From: Chromobotia macracanthus
Taxonomy: Eukaryota; Chordata; Actinopteri; Cypriniformes; Botiidae
Direction of reading: 5' to 3'
DNA: 64,000 bases
NCBI GenBank assembly: GCA_036877525.1
Contig: JAZGTH010000063.1
Location: 620,001-684,000 of the forward strand
This document shows positions 20,359 through 31,210 of the stretch, one piece after another. Each line of letters begins with the position of its first letter. Position 1 is the stretch's first letter. The notes below the pieces were generated by a model. The model was not told the origin of the DNA. It worked only from the letters and a program-made list of their open reading frames with translations, and made no database searches. A program made the position numbers and the translations under genes.

Positions 20359-23300
20359 ATAATTCTCACAACTTTACCCAGAATTGCTGTAAATTTACAT
20401 TTATTCATTTAGAAGACTCTTTTATCCAAAGTGACTTACAAGTGCGGAATACAACAAGTGAGTGAACCTGAAGAGGCAACTAGACACAATAAGTGCTCAC
20501 AAAACAAGTTTCAGACATTGCTCAGAGTATCATATGCTATAGCAAGGGAGAGATTGAAAGGAAAGAGGGATAGGAAATGAAGGGAAAGAATTTTTTTTTT
20601 AAGATAAGTAGTTAAGTGCTCACAAAAGAGATGTGTTTTCAGCTGCCTTTTAAATATTGCCAGGGATTCTGCCTTCCGGATGAAGACAGGAAGATCATTC
20701 CACCAGCATGGAGTATTGAACGAAAATGATCTGGAGAGTGATTTTGTGCCTCTCTGTGATGGTACCACAAGCCTTCGTTCCTTCTGTGATCGCAGGCTTC
20801 TGGTAGGAGCATAGACTCGTAAGAATGAGTGAAAGTAGGAGGGTGCTGACCCAGTGATAGATCTGTAAGCAAGCATCAAGGCCTTGAACTTGATGCGAGC
20901 AGTGAGCGGTAGCCAATGCAGAGAGATGAGGAGAGGGGTGACATGGGCTCTTTTGGGCTCGTTGAAGACGAGACGTGCTTCAGCGTTCTGGATCATTTGT
21001 AGAGGCTTGATTGTGCATGATGGCAGTCCAGCCAGAAGAGCATTGCACTAATCAAGCCTAGAAATGACCAGGGCCTGGACGAGAAGTTGTGTTGCATGTT
21101 CTGTTAGAAAAGGCCTGATTTTCCTGATGTTATGTAGTGCAAATCTGCATGACCGAGCCGTCTTAACAATGTGGTCTTTGAAGGTCAGTTGGTCATCCAA
21201 GATTACTCCAAGATTTCTGGCCGAATTTGATGGGGTAATTGAAGATGTACCTAATTCAATGGTGAAATTGTGCTGTAGGGTTGGATTGGCAGGGAAGACA
21301 AGAAGCTCAGTCTTTGCCAGGTTGAGCTGCAGATGGTGTTCTTTCATCCATGCCGAGATGTCCACCAGACAGCTTGACATACGTGCAGCTACCGTGGGAT
21401 CATCTGGATGGAATGAAAGGAAGAGCTGCGTGTCGTCAGCATAGCAGTGGTAGGGAGAACCCATGTGCATGTATGGTGGGACCCAGTGATGTTGTGTATA
21501 TGGAGAAGAGGAGGGGTCCAAGAACAGAACCCTGGGGAACCCCAGTGATCAGCTGATGAACTTTGGATACTTGCCGTCTCCAGGAAACCCTGAAAGTCTT
21601 ACCAGTAAGGTAGGTTTCAAACCAATGAAGTGGAGTACCTGTGATGCCCAGTGATGCAAGGGTGGGCAGAAGGATCTGGTGATTGACTGTGTCAAAGGCA
21701 GCGGATAGATCAAGTAGAATGAGGACTGATGATTTTGAGTTAGCCTTTGCAATCCGTAGGGACTCAGTGACAGAGAGTAGAGCTGTCTCTGTTGAGTGGC
21801 CGCTCTTGAAACCGGATTGGTTGGTGTCCAATTGGTTGTTCTGAGTGAGGAAAGAAGACACCTGATTGAAAACAACTCGCTCAAGAGTTTTTGCTATGAA
21901 TGGTAGGAGAGAGACAGGTCTGTAACTGTCTACAAGTGAAGTGTCTAATGTGGGTTTTTTAAGCAGTGGGGTTACCCAAGCCTGCTTGAATGCAGTAGGG
22001 AAGATGCTAATGTGGAGAGATGTTGATGATGTGAGTAAGTGCTGGTGCAAGTGCAGGAGCGATGGATTGCAGGAGGTGTGAGGGGATGGGATCTAGAGGG
22101 CAGGTGGTGGGGTGGCTGTTGAGGAGAAGTTTGGAAACTTCTGTTTCAGTGAGAGGAGAGAAGGAAGACAGGAGATGTGTGCCTGTGTATGTGGTTGGTC
22201 TGGGTTCCTGTGTGTGTGGAGCTGAGAACTGGCTGCTGATGTTGGATGTTTTGTCAGTGAAGGATTTAGCAAAATCATCAGCAGTTAAAGAGGTTGTGGG
22301 TGGTGGTGGAGGGGGACAGAGAAGAGAGTTGAATGTTTTGAAGAGTGTGTGTGTGTTTGAGGCGTTGTTGATTTTATTGTGGAAATATGTGGATTTGGCA
22401 GCATGGACTTCACCAGAAAAGGATGAGAGCAGAGATTGATAGTTGCCTAGATCAGATGGGTCTTTGGATTTGTGCCATTTTCTCTCTGCAGCCCTTAGTT
22501 TGGTCCGGTGTTCACGAAGAGCATCAGATAACCAGGGATTAGAGGGAGTAGCACGTGCAGGCCTGGATGAGGACAGAGCTTGTCTGGAGAGGAAGTTAAG
22601 GTGGAACATAAGGTGTCTGTTGCTGTATTCACATCCAGAGATGAGAATTGTGAGGGAGAGGGAAGGGCAGCAGATACAGCAGAGGAAAGATGAGAAGAAG
22701 AGAGCGCAGGTTTCTTCTGAAGGTGACGGGTGAAATGTTCGGAGGTGCACAAATAGGGAGTTGCAGATTAAAGGTAATGAAGAAATGATCCGAAACGTGC
22801 AGAGGTTTTACCAAAATGTTGCCTGTGATACAGTTACGTGTATAAATTAGGTCAAGTTGGTTGCCAGATTTGTGGGTGCTAGTGGTGGTGAGTCGATTGA
22901 GATCGAATGAGGCTAGGAGAGAGAGGAAGTCAGAAGCATAAAGCTTTTCTAGATGGATGTTAAAATCACCAAAAAGTACAAGTGGACAGCCATCCTCTGG
23001 GAATGAGGACAGCAACATGTCTAGTTCCTCTACAAAGGTACCCAGTTGGCCTGGGGGGTGGTAAATGACTACAATGTGAATTTTGACAGGAGTTGTGATA
23101 GTGATAGCATGAAATTCAGATGAATTGTTGTTGCACAGGGAGGGGTAATTAGAGTATTTCCAATTGTCGGAAATGAGAAGACCCGTGCCCCCATGAGAGA
23201 AAGTGAAGTTATTAGAGAGAGCAGCGGGAGTTGCCGAATCTTCTGGACGAATCCAGGTCTCAGGCAAGCCCAAGATATTAAGATTAGAATTAGTAGCAAA

Positions 23301-23893
23301 TTCTGGAATGAAGTCAGCTTTGTTAACAGCTGACTGACAATTCCATAGACCCACAGAAACAGAGAGAGGAGTGTTAGAAGAGGAGCGTATAGGACGCAGG
23401 TTAGAAGCATGGGGCTGCCTTCTAAGCGCGAAAGTCGAGCGTTGCCGAGAGACAACAGGAATGTATTGAAAGCACATGCTGATTAAGTAGGAGAAGAGAT
23501 GATAGTTAAGTGTCCTACCGGTGCCCTTGCTCGGTGGAGTCGCGCAGGTAGAGTCGCAGGTCTTTACCCGAGTCGGTCTTCACACGAGGAGACAATAAAT
23601 ACATACACCTCTTAGTACCGTGTGATTGAATGCAGCTAAGCCCACCTTTCAAAGTAGCACAGTAAAGCCTAAAGGCCGCGAATGGTTCAAATCGAAACTA
23701 ACGGCACAATAACAAAGCTCTTACGGGTAAAAATGAGCAAAAACTCTGCAAAACAAACTCTGCTTATTTCAAATAGCGACGTGTACAATTCAAGTACTAA
23801 TTACAGTCAACATAAATAACTACAATAAAGCACAGAGTCGAAATGAATCCTCCCTGGCAGTAAGCAATAAACTAAACAACTGATCCAAACAAA
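20359..23893 (-). mobile_element. L2-type (CR1/Jockey group) non-LTR retrotransposon, near full length, inactive
   Basis: Read on the minus strand: a 5' leader of about 400 bp, an endonuclease-reverse transcriptase reading frame (23477 to 20511), then a 3' end with the typical tail gtcactttggataaaagagt / aaatgaataaatgtaaat at 20389-20445. An 11-base direct repeat, tataagcaaga, occurs at 20348-20358 and 23894-23904 and may be the target-site duplication. It sets the limits given here. The + strand ORFs across it are antisense shadows. Confidence 0.88.
20511..23477 (-). pseudogene. Broken endonuclease-reverse transcriptase ORF of the L2-type LINE
   Basis: Apurinic-type endonuclease motifs: GLPETWI, GDFNIH and VSDHF (23300-22800). 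Reverse transcriptase motifs: DSYRPVSLLPFIAKTLERVV, LDLSAAFDTVNH, GVPQGSVLGPLLFS and YADDTQL (21950-21450). The C-terminal region (ISLHWLPLTARIKFK, PCWWNDLP) is at 20930-20690. The frame changes at least four times (between about 22750 and 22640, near 22590, near 22030 and near 21480). An in-frame TAG at 21048-21050 stands where the family has Tyr (SRLD-Y-CN). It cannot make an active product. Confidence 0.9.
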
Positions 23894-23904
23894 TATAAGC
23901 AAGA

Positions 23905-25040
23905 CTGCCCTCTTTGCATGCTGTATCAGATCATTTACACACAAACCTGAGGAAGCTTTAGCAGCACATTAAGGTGCCTGGTTGGAACAGAATGACTTCA
24001 GTGAGAGGCCAGAGCCTATCTGACTATGAGTCTAAGCATTGTGCAGTGCTTTTCTTGAAAGAAGGTTGCTCTGCAGTCAACTGACTTTACAGTGTCTGTC
24101 CTGCTGAGGTCATGCTGTATACAGCAGCTGTCAGACCTGTGTTCCTCATCACACTGGCTCAGGCACTAGAGGTGGGATTAGTGATTTACACTGACTTTGA
24201 GTTATGTGACCTCAGGATAACCTGATGACCTTTAATACTTAATAACCAACAGCGTCTACAAAATCAAGAAACACAAACTTTGCAATTGGATGTATAATTT
24301 AAAAATCTGTGATGGATCTCCTGTACAGTGACTCAGACCCTGATTAGGAAACTGCAGCTTGTATTCATACTAATGCTTTCACATCTCAGGGTTGATTTCA
24401 TCTTGGGATATAGGTAATATAGGTTTCTATCTAAAGAGCAGTGCAGCTGCATTTTCATTTTACAGTCAAATGTCTTAAGTGGTGTATTTTTTTGTAATCC
24501 TAAAACAAATCCAGAGTTCCAGTCTCTGTTATGTTCATTAAATTTGTTCACATAATGTATTTGTTTTTAGTGATGTCTGTGATTAATCAGCATTTATGTT
24601 AGCCTAAAATAGAAACAGTGCTGTGAGAGGAAGATACTGATGTTGTGATTGTCCAAAGCTCTGACTGTTTTGTATTACTGGATTTCTCTCTGTAGGCTAA
24701 CAGATCAATCTTTCTAATGCACTGTGAATGCGTGAAAGTCACTGTGTACTCAGACACATCCAGCTGGTCGGACATCAGTAGACACTCAACTGAGTGAATT
24801 GTTCTGTAAACCAGAGGATAGATGCTAATGGAAACTGGTGTGCTTGTAAATGTGGTCATTACTGTGTAGAAGCTGAAACTCAATCTGTCTCAGACAGGGT
24901 CAGGTGTGTACGGCGCACGAGTGTTAGAGTCGGCCCTGTTGATTTGTGTAAGGGCTAAAATCTGAGTGATTTTACATGAGGTAGTGAAGGGGGTCTGAAT
25001 GTCGCTAAAAATGGCAACAGAGCAGCAGGGGAATCTGTCT
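23905..25040. other. Noncoding; no gene seen
   Basis: AT-rich flank of the LINE. No supported exon or recognisable element. Confidence 0.55.
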
Positions 25041-25044
25041 GTGA

Positions 25045-25464
25045 TCAACACTGTGTGTGGGGTTGGTGTTTGTGAAGCAGAAGACAGTGAGTATACAGAG
25101 TGATGTGTGTGTGTGACAGATGAAGAACGAGAAGCATAGATACATCAGTACAGCACCGGGTCCTGTGAGTAAAACATCCATCATTGACATGAATGATCAC
25201 GCTGCTCTCTGATTGGCTGGTCTCAGGTGCAGATGCTGATGTTTTGCTAGCCGTGTCCTCTGGTGAGTGAGTGGCGGATAAAGGGTTGAGCCCACCAACA
25301 GACAGTCTGATCACCGAGCGCATCTCTCTCACCTCCTTTTCTTCCTTGTATGAAACGAGAAAGAGTTCAGTAGTGTGAAACCCGAGCATCTGTGTGCTGC
25401 TGTGGATCAGGGAAGGGTCAGCCACTCTCTTCAGCTCACGAGGTAAGGTTACAGTGTACTCTGC
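25045..25464 (-). CDS. Unidentified candidate exon on the minus strand
   Basis: A strong acceptor (ctctcttccag) at 25465-25475 is followed on the minus strand by an uninterrupted frame of 139 codons: AEYTVTLPRELKRVADPSLI, then SSTQMLGFHTTELFLVSYKE, RSVIRLSVGGLNPLS and a Ser/Thr/Glu-rich stretch. TGA is at 25045-25047. The first 70 residues have non-repetitive, soluble-protein-like composition; the end becomes His/Thr-rich, like readthrough of CA-rich intron. No convincing donor or partner exon is visible. The pattern of a strand, LP, then 'SVI.LSVGG' vaguely recalls a GAIN-type beta sandwich, but I do not recognise the protein. It may be an exon relic. Confidence 0.25.
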   Translation of the reverse strand, partial: AEYTVTLPRELKRVADPSLIHSSTQMLGFHTTELFLVSYKEEKEVREMRSVIRLSVGGLNPLSATHSPEDTASKTSASAPETSQSESSVIIHVNDGCFTHRTRCCTDVSMLLVLHLSHTHITLYTHCLLLHKHQPHTQC

Positions 25465-25691
25465 CTGGAAGAGAGAGTTTACAACTCCCTTGTCTTATTT
25501 GTCTTTTTACAGATAGACATTGAAAACTAGAATGAACAATCTTTTTGTAGTTTCCTGCATTCTTCTACAATGTGTTTTTGTTGTTACAGAATTCTTCTTG
25601 TTGCTAGATTCTCACTAGTCACTATTGTTAAACAAACTATGGGGGGGTCATTCGAACCCTTGTGCTTAGAACCGTGTTTCCCATTCCAGTG

Positions 25692-25698
25692 TATAAAA
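25692..25698 (+). promoter_or_regulatory. TATA-like box ahead of a KChIP-type first exon
   Basis: TATAAAA, 345 bp before the ATG at 26043. Plausible core promoter element, but unsupported by other evidence. Confidence 0.25.
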
Positions 25699-26042
25699 AG
25701 CTTGGCATGCTCTCAAAAATGAATAATAATAATGTGTTTTGAATCATATCAAACTCCTTGGCTGACAAAAATAAGTTTAGCTGGCAAAGGAATTTTATCT
25801 TTGGGAAATTTTGTTACAATAATATTAAAAACACTTTTGATTGATCAGAGAAGTTGTTTTAATGGTTGAATAGTCGTGTTTTATTTAGTCTTAGCCACCA
25901 AGGCAAAAATTTGGATCAAAATTTGTCCTGACTCAGTGTGCAGTCCTGCTTTCTGAGGAATTAGAGATGACATAAGATTGAAGGTGAAAGGAGATCATTT
26001 TAACATCAGGTACACTGACTGACTACACTGACTAGTGCGACC

Positions 26043-26181
26043 ATGTCCAGCCCAGTAAAGAGGACACAGTGGAAGGAAGACCTGACTCAACTGCACAGTG
26101 ATCACGGCCTTTCCAAGAAAGTTCTTCTCAACTGCTGCCTGCTCAGATGGATCATCTCCTGGGCTTCCCCCAACAATAAAG
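26043..26181 (+). CDS. kcnip4: Alternative first coding exon of kcnip4, calsenilin/KChIP3-like N-terminus
   Basis: ATG at 26043 in a good context (gcgaccATG) encodes 46 codons plus one base: MSSPVKRTQWKEDLTQLHSD, then HGLSKKVLLNCCLLRWIISW, ASPNNK, before AAAG|gtacaa. The segment LSKKVLLNCCLLRWIIS aligns with LSRQALMRCCLVKWILS of KChIP3 (calsenilin/DREAM), where the paired cysteines are palmitoylated and hold the protein at membranes. KChIPs are EF-hand subunits of Kv4 channels whose isoforms differ only by the first exon. The leftover G would begin the Asp codon of the shared exon (D-S-V-E-D-E-L-E). Assignment to kcnip4 rests on synteny with adgra3; the EF-hand exons are outside the window. 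Confidence 0.75.
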
Positions 26182-26259
26182 GTACAACCCTGGAAATCTT
26201 TTCAGTACCAATCAGATGGGACTTTTATTTATAAAGCAAAATCATCTTTTTGTGGAAGG

Positions 26260-26335
26260 ATTTAAAGGTGCAGTTCACTCAAAAATTTAAAATCTGTCAT
26301 AATTTAATCACATGGATGTTGTTCCTGGAAGGAAG
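26260..26335 (+). repeat. Degraded copy of a dispersed 'GGACAGTTCACCC' type repeat
   Basis: ttaaaggtgcagttcactca, followed by ctgtcataatttaatcac and tgttgttcctgga, resembles a short repeat very common in cyprinids. Related pieces occur at about 29123-29150, 37260-37420 and 51930-51985. Confidence 0.5.
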
Positions 26336-29300
26336 ATTTTAAAGTATTGTTTTTTCTCTTTGCCATGCAATTACAAGGAATGTGTCAGGGTTCCAGGGAT
26401 CCAGAAGCATTATAAAAGTATTTTCAAAGTGATATATGACAGAGTTGTTATATTATAATTACAGAAAGATGTAATTCTGATGTGAGAATGTTGTGCCTTT
26501 TGACGTTTCAGAAAATGACACTTGGAGCTGTTTATATCCTCAAATCTCTAAATAATGATTTGTCTGTTCCTTGGCAGCAATTTAATGTCATAATGGAGGC
26601 TAAAAATGAGTTTTGTTTCATAAAAGAGCCTATTTAGGTCCAGTACAATAGATATCCCTGATTAGTTTTTGCAAACATTCTCCTACGTTGTATCAGTTTG
26701 CCTTCAGGATTCATCTGTTGGTGAAGGTATTATAATATTTCCTCTGGGTTATCTCTTTTGGACCTTCTTTCATCTTGTGTTGTTTGGAGGCAGGTTATCT
26801 GACACATTGAGGTCTAATCTACTGAGAGAGGGACCTCAGGCTGGTAATCTGGATCTATTGATCATGTTGGATTTATGTTGCATTCAGTGTTTTAGGAGAT
26901 TAGAGTTTATGGTCTCTTGTGAAATGACAGCAGTAATAAATCATTTTATTATAGTCAACAGGATATTGATTTAAGAACAAAACACAAAAAATGTGATGGG
27001 CGCAGAATTAAAACTAAAATTAGGAATTAAAAAGAATTAAGAAGAACAGACAAACACAAAGAACCAAACATTTTACAGCTGAATATAGAAACAGAATTCT
27101 AAAATTCATCATTTTCAATGTTGTCAAATGAAGGCAGTGCTGGTGGGTTTAGTCACAAGCTGTGGTTTGCTTCCCGGAGGAAAAGTGAATTACTCAGAGG
27201 ATCATAGCTCAGGAGATTCAATGAAATTCTCAGCTGTCTCTTATTTAAGTATTTCATTTCTTTTCTCAGACATTTCTACTAAAATTACTTTCAAATTAAA
27301 ACAGACACACAGACAACTGTTGACATACAGTTAAAGTACAGTGGATTAATGGTATCACCGCTCAAATCATTTGGTCTTGGAAATATCATCACATCGAAGT
27401 CTCTGACTTTGAGACTTTAATATCTTTGTAAATCTGAACACACATCTGAGATGAGATCTTGTGTGTTTTTTATGTCCTGTGAGTTTAAGTGCCGGTGTGT
27501 GTGTCTGTCATGTTTCTATATTAGTTTGTTCATCCTCATTACAGGCAGTGAGCGATATCCGTAATAATGCCTCTATAATGCAGTGTGACAGGAAGCAAAA
27601 AACCTCAACTAACCAAACAGTTTCCAAATGTAACTGTGACCATCTCACGGTTGCTATAGCTATGAACAGACATTCTGGCAAAGTCCATGGAAACTGTCAT
27701 GGAAATTATCCTAATTAAAGTAAAGCAGATGTTTAGGGAAAACTCTGTAAGGTTCCAAAAGATTTCGGATCCACCCCTGGATAACTCGGTAATGACATGA
27801 AATGATATATATGTTTATGCTGTATATATTTCTGTGGGCTGGTCTAATATTAGCTAAATGAGCAGAACACATGGATGTGTGCATCTGCTTGATGAATGAT
27901 GGAGGTGCTGCGTGTGTGTGTACTGGTATATGTGGTTTACAAGGACACACATTGTTACACACGTCATTATACACATTTAAACAATGGCTTAAAAAACACA
28001 CTAAATGGTGTTTTTATTTTCATTAAAAAATGGCACGAGATTTGCGTGTGTGTTTATGCTTGTATCCATAAGATGTTTCTGTGCTGTAATGGCATTGAAT
28101 CAGGAAACAGCTGGGCCCTTCGGTGTCATGTGTTGCTGTCTGTGTCCAGCCCCACTAAACACAGAAGCTCAGTGGGTTTATTTGTTCTGTCTCAGAGCAG
28201 CATCATCTGAATTGACTGTATAATTGCATTTGAAAGCATAACCTTCAAGATGGATTCGACTGAAACCAGTTTAATAGCATGGAGCCACAATAGAAAGCTA
28301 GTGTGTAGCATTAAACCTGTCTTCTGGATTTTATTATCTGCAATACAGCCCCACGACTTTCCATTTCATGAAGCTGTAAAATGTGCTGATGAACTGACGG
28401 CAGAGAGAGCTGATGGCTGCATTGCTCTTCTCATTATTGCATCTCAGCTGTGGTGCAGCTGCACTTACTTTGTATTTATGTTAATATAGACGTTCTAGCA
28501 TTTGAAGTGGGTTAAGAGAAATGTATTAACCGATTATTTCATTCATGAATACTCAGGTTGCAGCTTTTACAAGGTCGTTTAGTTTATATTCTTCTGCAAA
28601 TGATTTTGAAAATTTTGAAAATATTATTTTTAAGCAATGTCCGGTCTTCTTTAAATTAAAGATTAAATCTGTTTTTTCAAGAAACAGTGTAATGTAAAAC
28701 GGAAAATGTGTGTGTGTGTGTGTGTGTATGTATATACAGCTGCTTTTTTAAAAATCTTTATTGTCCACAGAAGCTGGTAACTGCTGAAACTGGCCTAATT
28801 GTAAGAAGGATTGAAAGAAAAAGAAGAATTGTGTATTTCAGTGCATAGAGCTTTTCTATGTGAGGTATCAGAAATGTTCAGGTGCTTGAGCTCCTGTCAG
28901 AACCTCTCTGACCACTAGAGGGACCTTCAGCCACATGCATTCCCGTGCACACAACCAACGAGCAACCCTTTACCCTTAGACCAACAGAAAACACCTTTGT
29001 AATAATTGTATATACATAGTGACTTCATTTCTGCATAATATGCAAGGCAATTAATGAAAAAGAATGCCTCTGCTGTGAAAAAATACATAATCAGGTATTG
29101 AAAATGCACAGCATATTTTTTTAAAGGGACAGTTCACCCGAAATGAAACGTCATGTTTTCACGTTTCAAACGTCATGTCTCTTGAAGTCGCATTATGATG
29201 ATTCAGAAATAACAATGTGATGTCATGGTCATCGAGGTCCATTGTGCAAAGTGCATACTATTAGATACTGGTTCGGATTTTTCAGAACATTCTTTGACAT

Positions 29301-30830
29301 ACTGCAGGTTTACGTATTTAATTTCAACCAGAAGTCATATTGCTCTTCTAGGCTGTATTCTGTTTTGAAACCCCCTTTATCCAGTAGGTGGCAATGACAG
29401 CTTTACCAACAGCTGAACTTCATAGTTTGGATTTACTGATTCCGTTACATTTTTATCATCAACATTTTAATTACATTTTGTTATTTGCTAGTGAATAAAT
29501 ATTGGAAAGAGAATGCTTAATCCATGAAACTGTGTAATGTGCATCATCTAATGAAGGTCTGAGAGGGGTAGTAACATTTTCATAGTCCCCTCATGCATCC
29601 CTTGCATTAATACATCATAAAACATTGCACTTCATAAAACTGTAATATTAAAGAGAACTAGATTGCTTTGGGAGGACTCATTTATAATATGAAACATTTG
29701 TGTATGAGGTATAAATGTGTCTTACTGTAACATGTAACAACAGATTGAATGTTTTAAATATGATACAACCCAGGCACTGGCTGCAGGATTTGTATGTAGC
29801 TGTGAGCTTTTTTCTGATACCCTGACTGCCTCTCAGAGCTCTTCATGTTGATAAATGTGCACAGATTAAGCTCAGCAGCACAGAATGAATAAATGAATAT
29901 GGAGATTTCATTGACGGCTCTTTGTCATTATACTTCACTGATTTATGAAGATAAAGTGAGGTGAGGTGCTACATTAAATTACTGCAGCACTTAGGATCAA
30001 GTTTCATTCAAACTACTGAAAAACATGGAGAAAATAATCTTGTGTCATGTCAAAGAGGAAAACCAGAATAAAAATAAGTCATGCTGGTTCAGCTATGTGA
30101 ATGCTTATTTAAGATCTGAAAACAGCCATTTATCTGCAGTGTGGGACATTCGTTCCTACAGCCACAAAGCGATCAGTCTCGTGACTGATTCCACCCTGCA
30201 ACCGTCATATTCAGCATTTCAATTTATCCCTTTCATTTACACTTATAAATCATTGAAATTGTTTTTAATGTCCACACAATGTTTAAACAAATACCTGTCT
30301 TGCCTGACATCAGACAGTGTAGTTTCCCTCTTAAACAGTGAAAGAAAACTGATTCCAAATAAAGGCGAACAGTCTGTAGCCTGTTCCTTTGTTTGTGTGT
30401 TCAGTTTGTAAAGCAGAGCATACTGGAGCACAGCATTAGCTTTAACTTTCATAACAGCTCAAACAGAAAAGATTGAACTTTCCCCTCAATGTTTTATTGA
30501 CCACATGATTCTTGTCATATTTCTCTTTCTGTCCCATCACAGTGCAAATTGAAATACATTGTAGGAGTGTCACAGGGAAATCATTGTACAGTTTACTGGA
30601 AGGCTTTGGGCCCAGGGCGGCATGTAAATTTAATGATCACTGTATCAGTGCTGTGTCAGATACAATGGTCACTGTCTCTTTATACTCTGTGCGTTTTCCA
30701 CAGTGCACTACAATATATAGGAGGAAAGGCACTGTTTTTGAATGTCTTTATGGGTGTTTAGAACAGAAGTTATACTGTTAAAAGCAACCGATTAGCAAAA
30801 AAAAAAAAAAAACAGAATATTGACGCAGTA
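26336..30830. other. Noncoding, repeat-poor
   Basis: No supported exon. Includes a (TG)n run at 28707-28728, a dispersed-repeat end at 29123 (aaagggacagttcaccc) and a poly-A run at 30798-30812. Probably an intron of kcnip4 if the upstream first exon is used. Confidence 0.55.
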
Positions 30831-30834
30831 CAAT

Positions 30835-31210
30835 TTGTGTGAACAAGTTTATTTCTTTGTGCTTTTCACAATGACACATTATTACAAAGCAGCTGTACAA
30901 ATGAAAAATGTCCAAAGTCCATAAATGTCCAAATGTCCATATTTAACAGTGAAAGAAAATGAAGGAGAGAACATTAGGTAGAAAGAGAGAATTTAAATGA
31001 CTAAAATTATTAAATAATGTAAATTAACAAAAGGTACAAAGCAAATGTTCTAAGCTAATGTCAGCAGTCTCCCAGTAAGCAGGCCAACAGGGCGACAGTG
31101 GCAAAGAACCAAAACTCCAGTGATAGATAAATGAAGAAGAACCCTTGTGAGAAACCAGGCTTAGCAGGAAGGGCCAGTTCTCCTCTGGCACGCTAAAGCT
31201 GCATGCAGTC
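30835..31210. repeat. Dispersed repeat, teleost 'caagtttattt...cgacagtggcaaa' family
   Basis: Contains gtttatttctttgtgctttt, cacaatgacacattattaca, aagcagctgtacaaa, ggcgacagtggcaaag and aaccaggcttagcaggaa in the order seen in a widespread fish interspersed repeat. No coding potential. The identification is from memory. Confidence 0.6.

Noticed and set aside
22062..22733. Plus-strand ORFs inside the LINE
   Set aside because: Antisense shadows of the reverse transcriptase frame on the minus strand.
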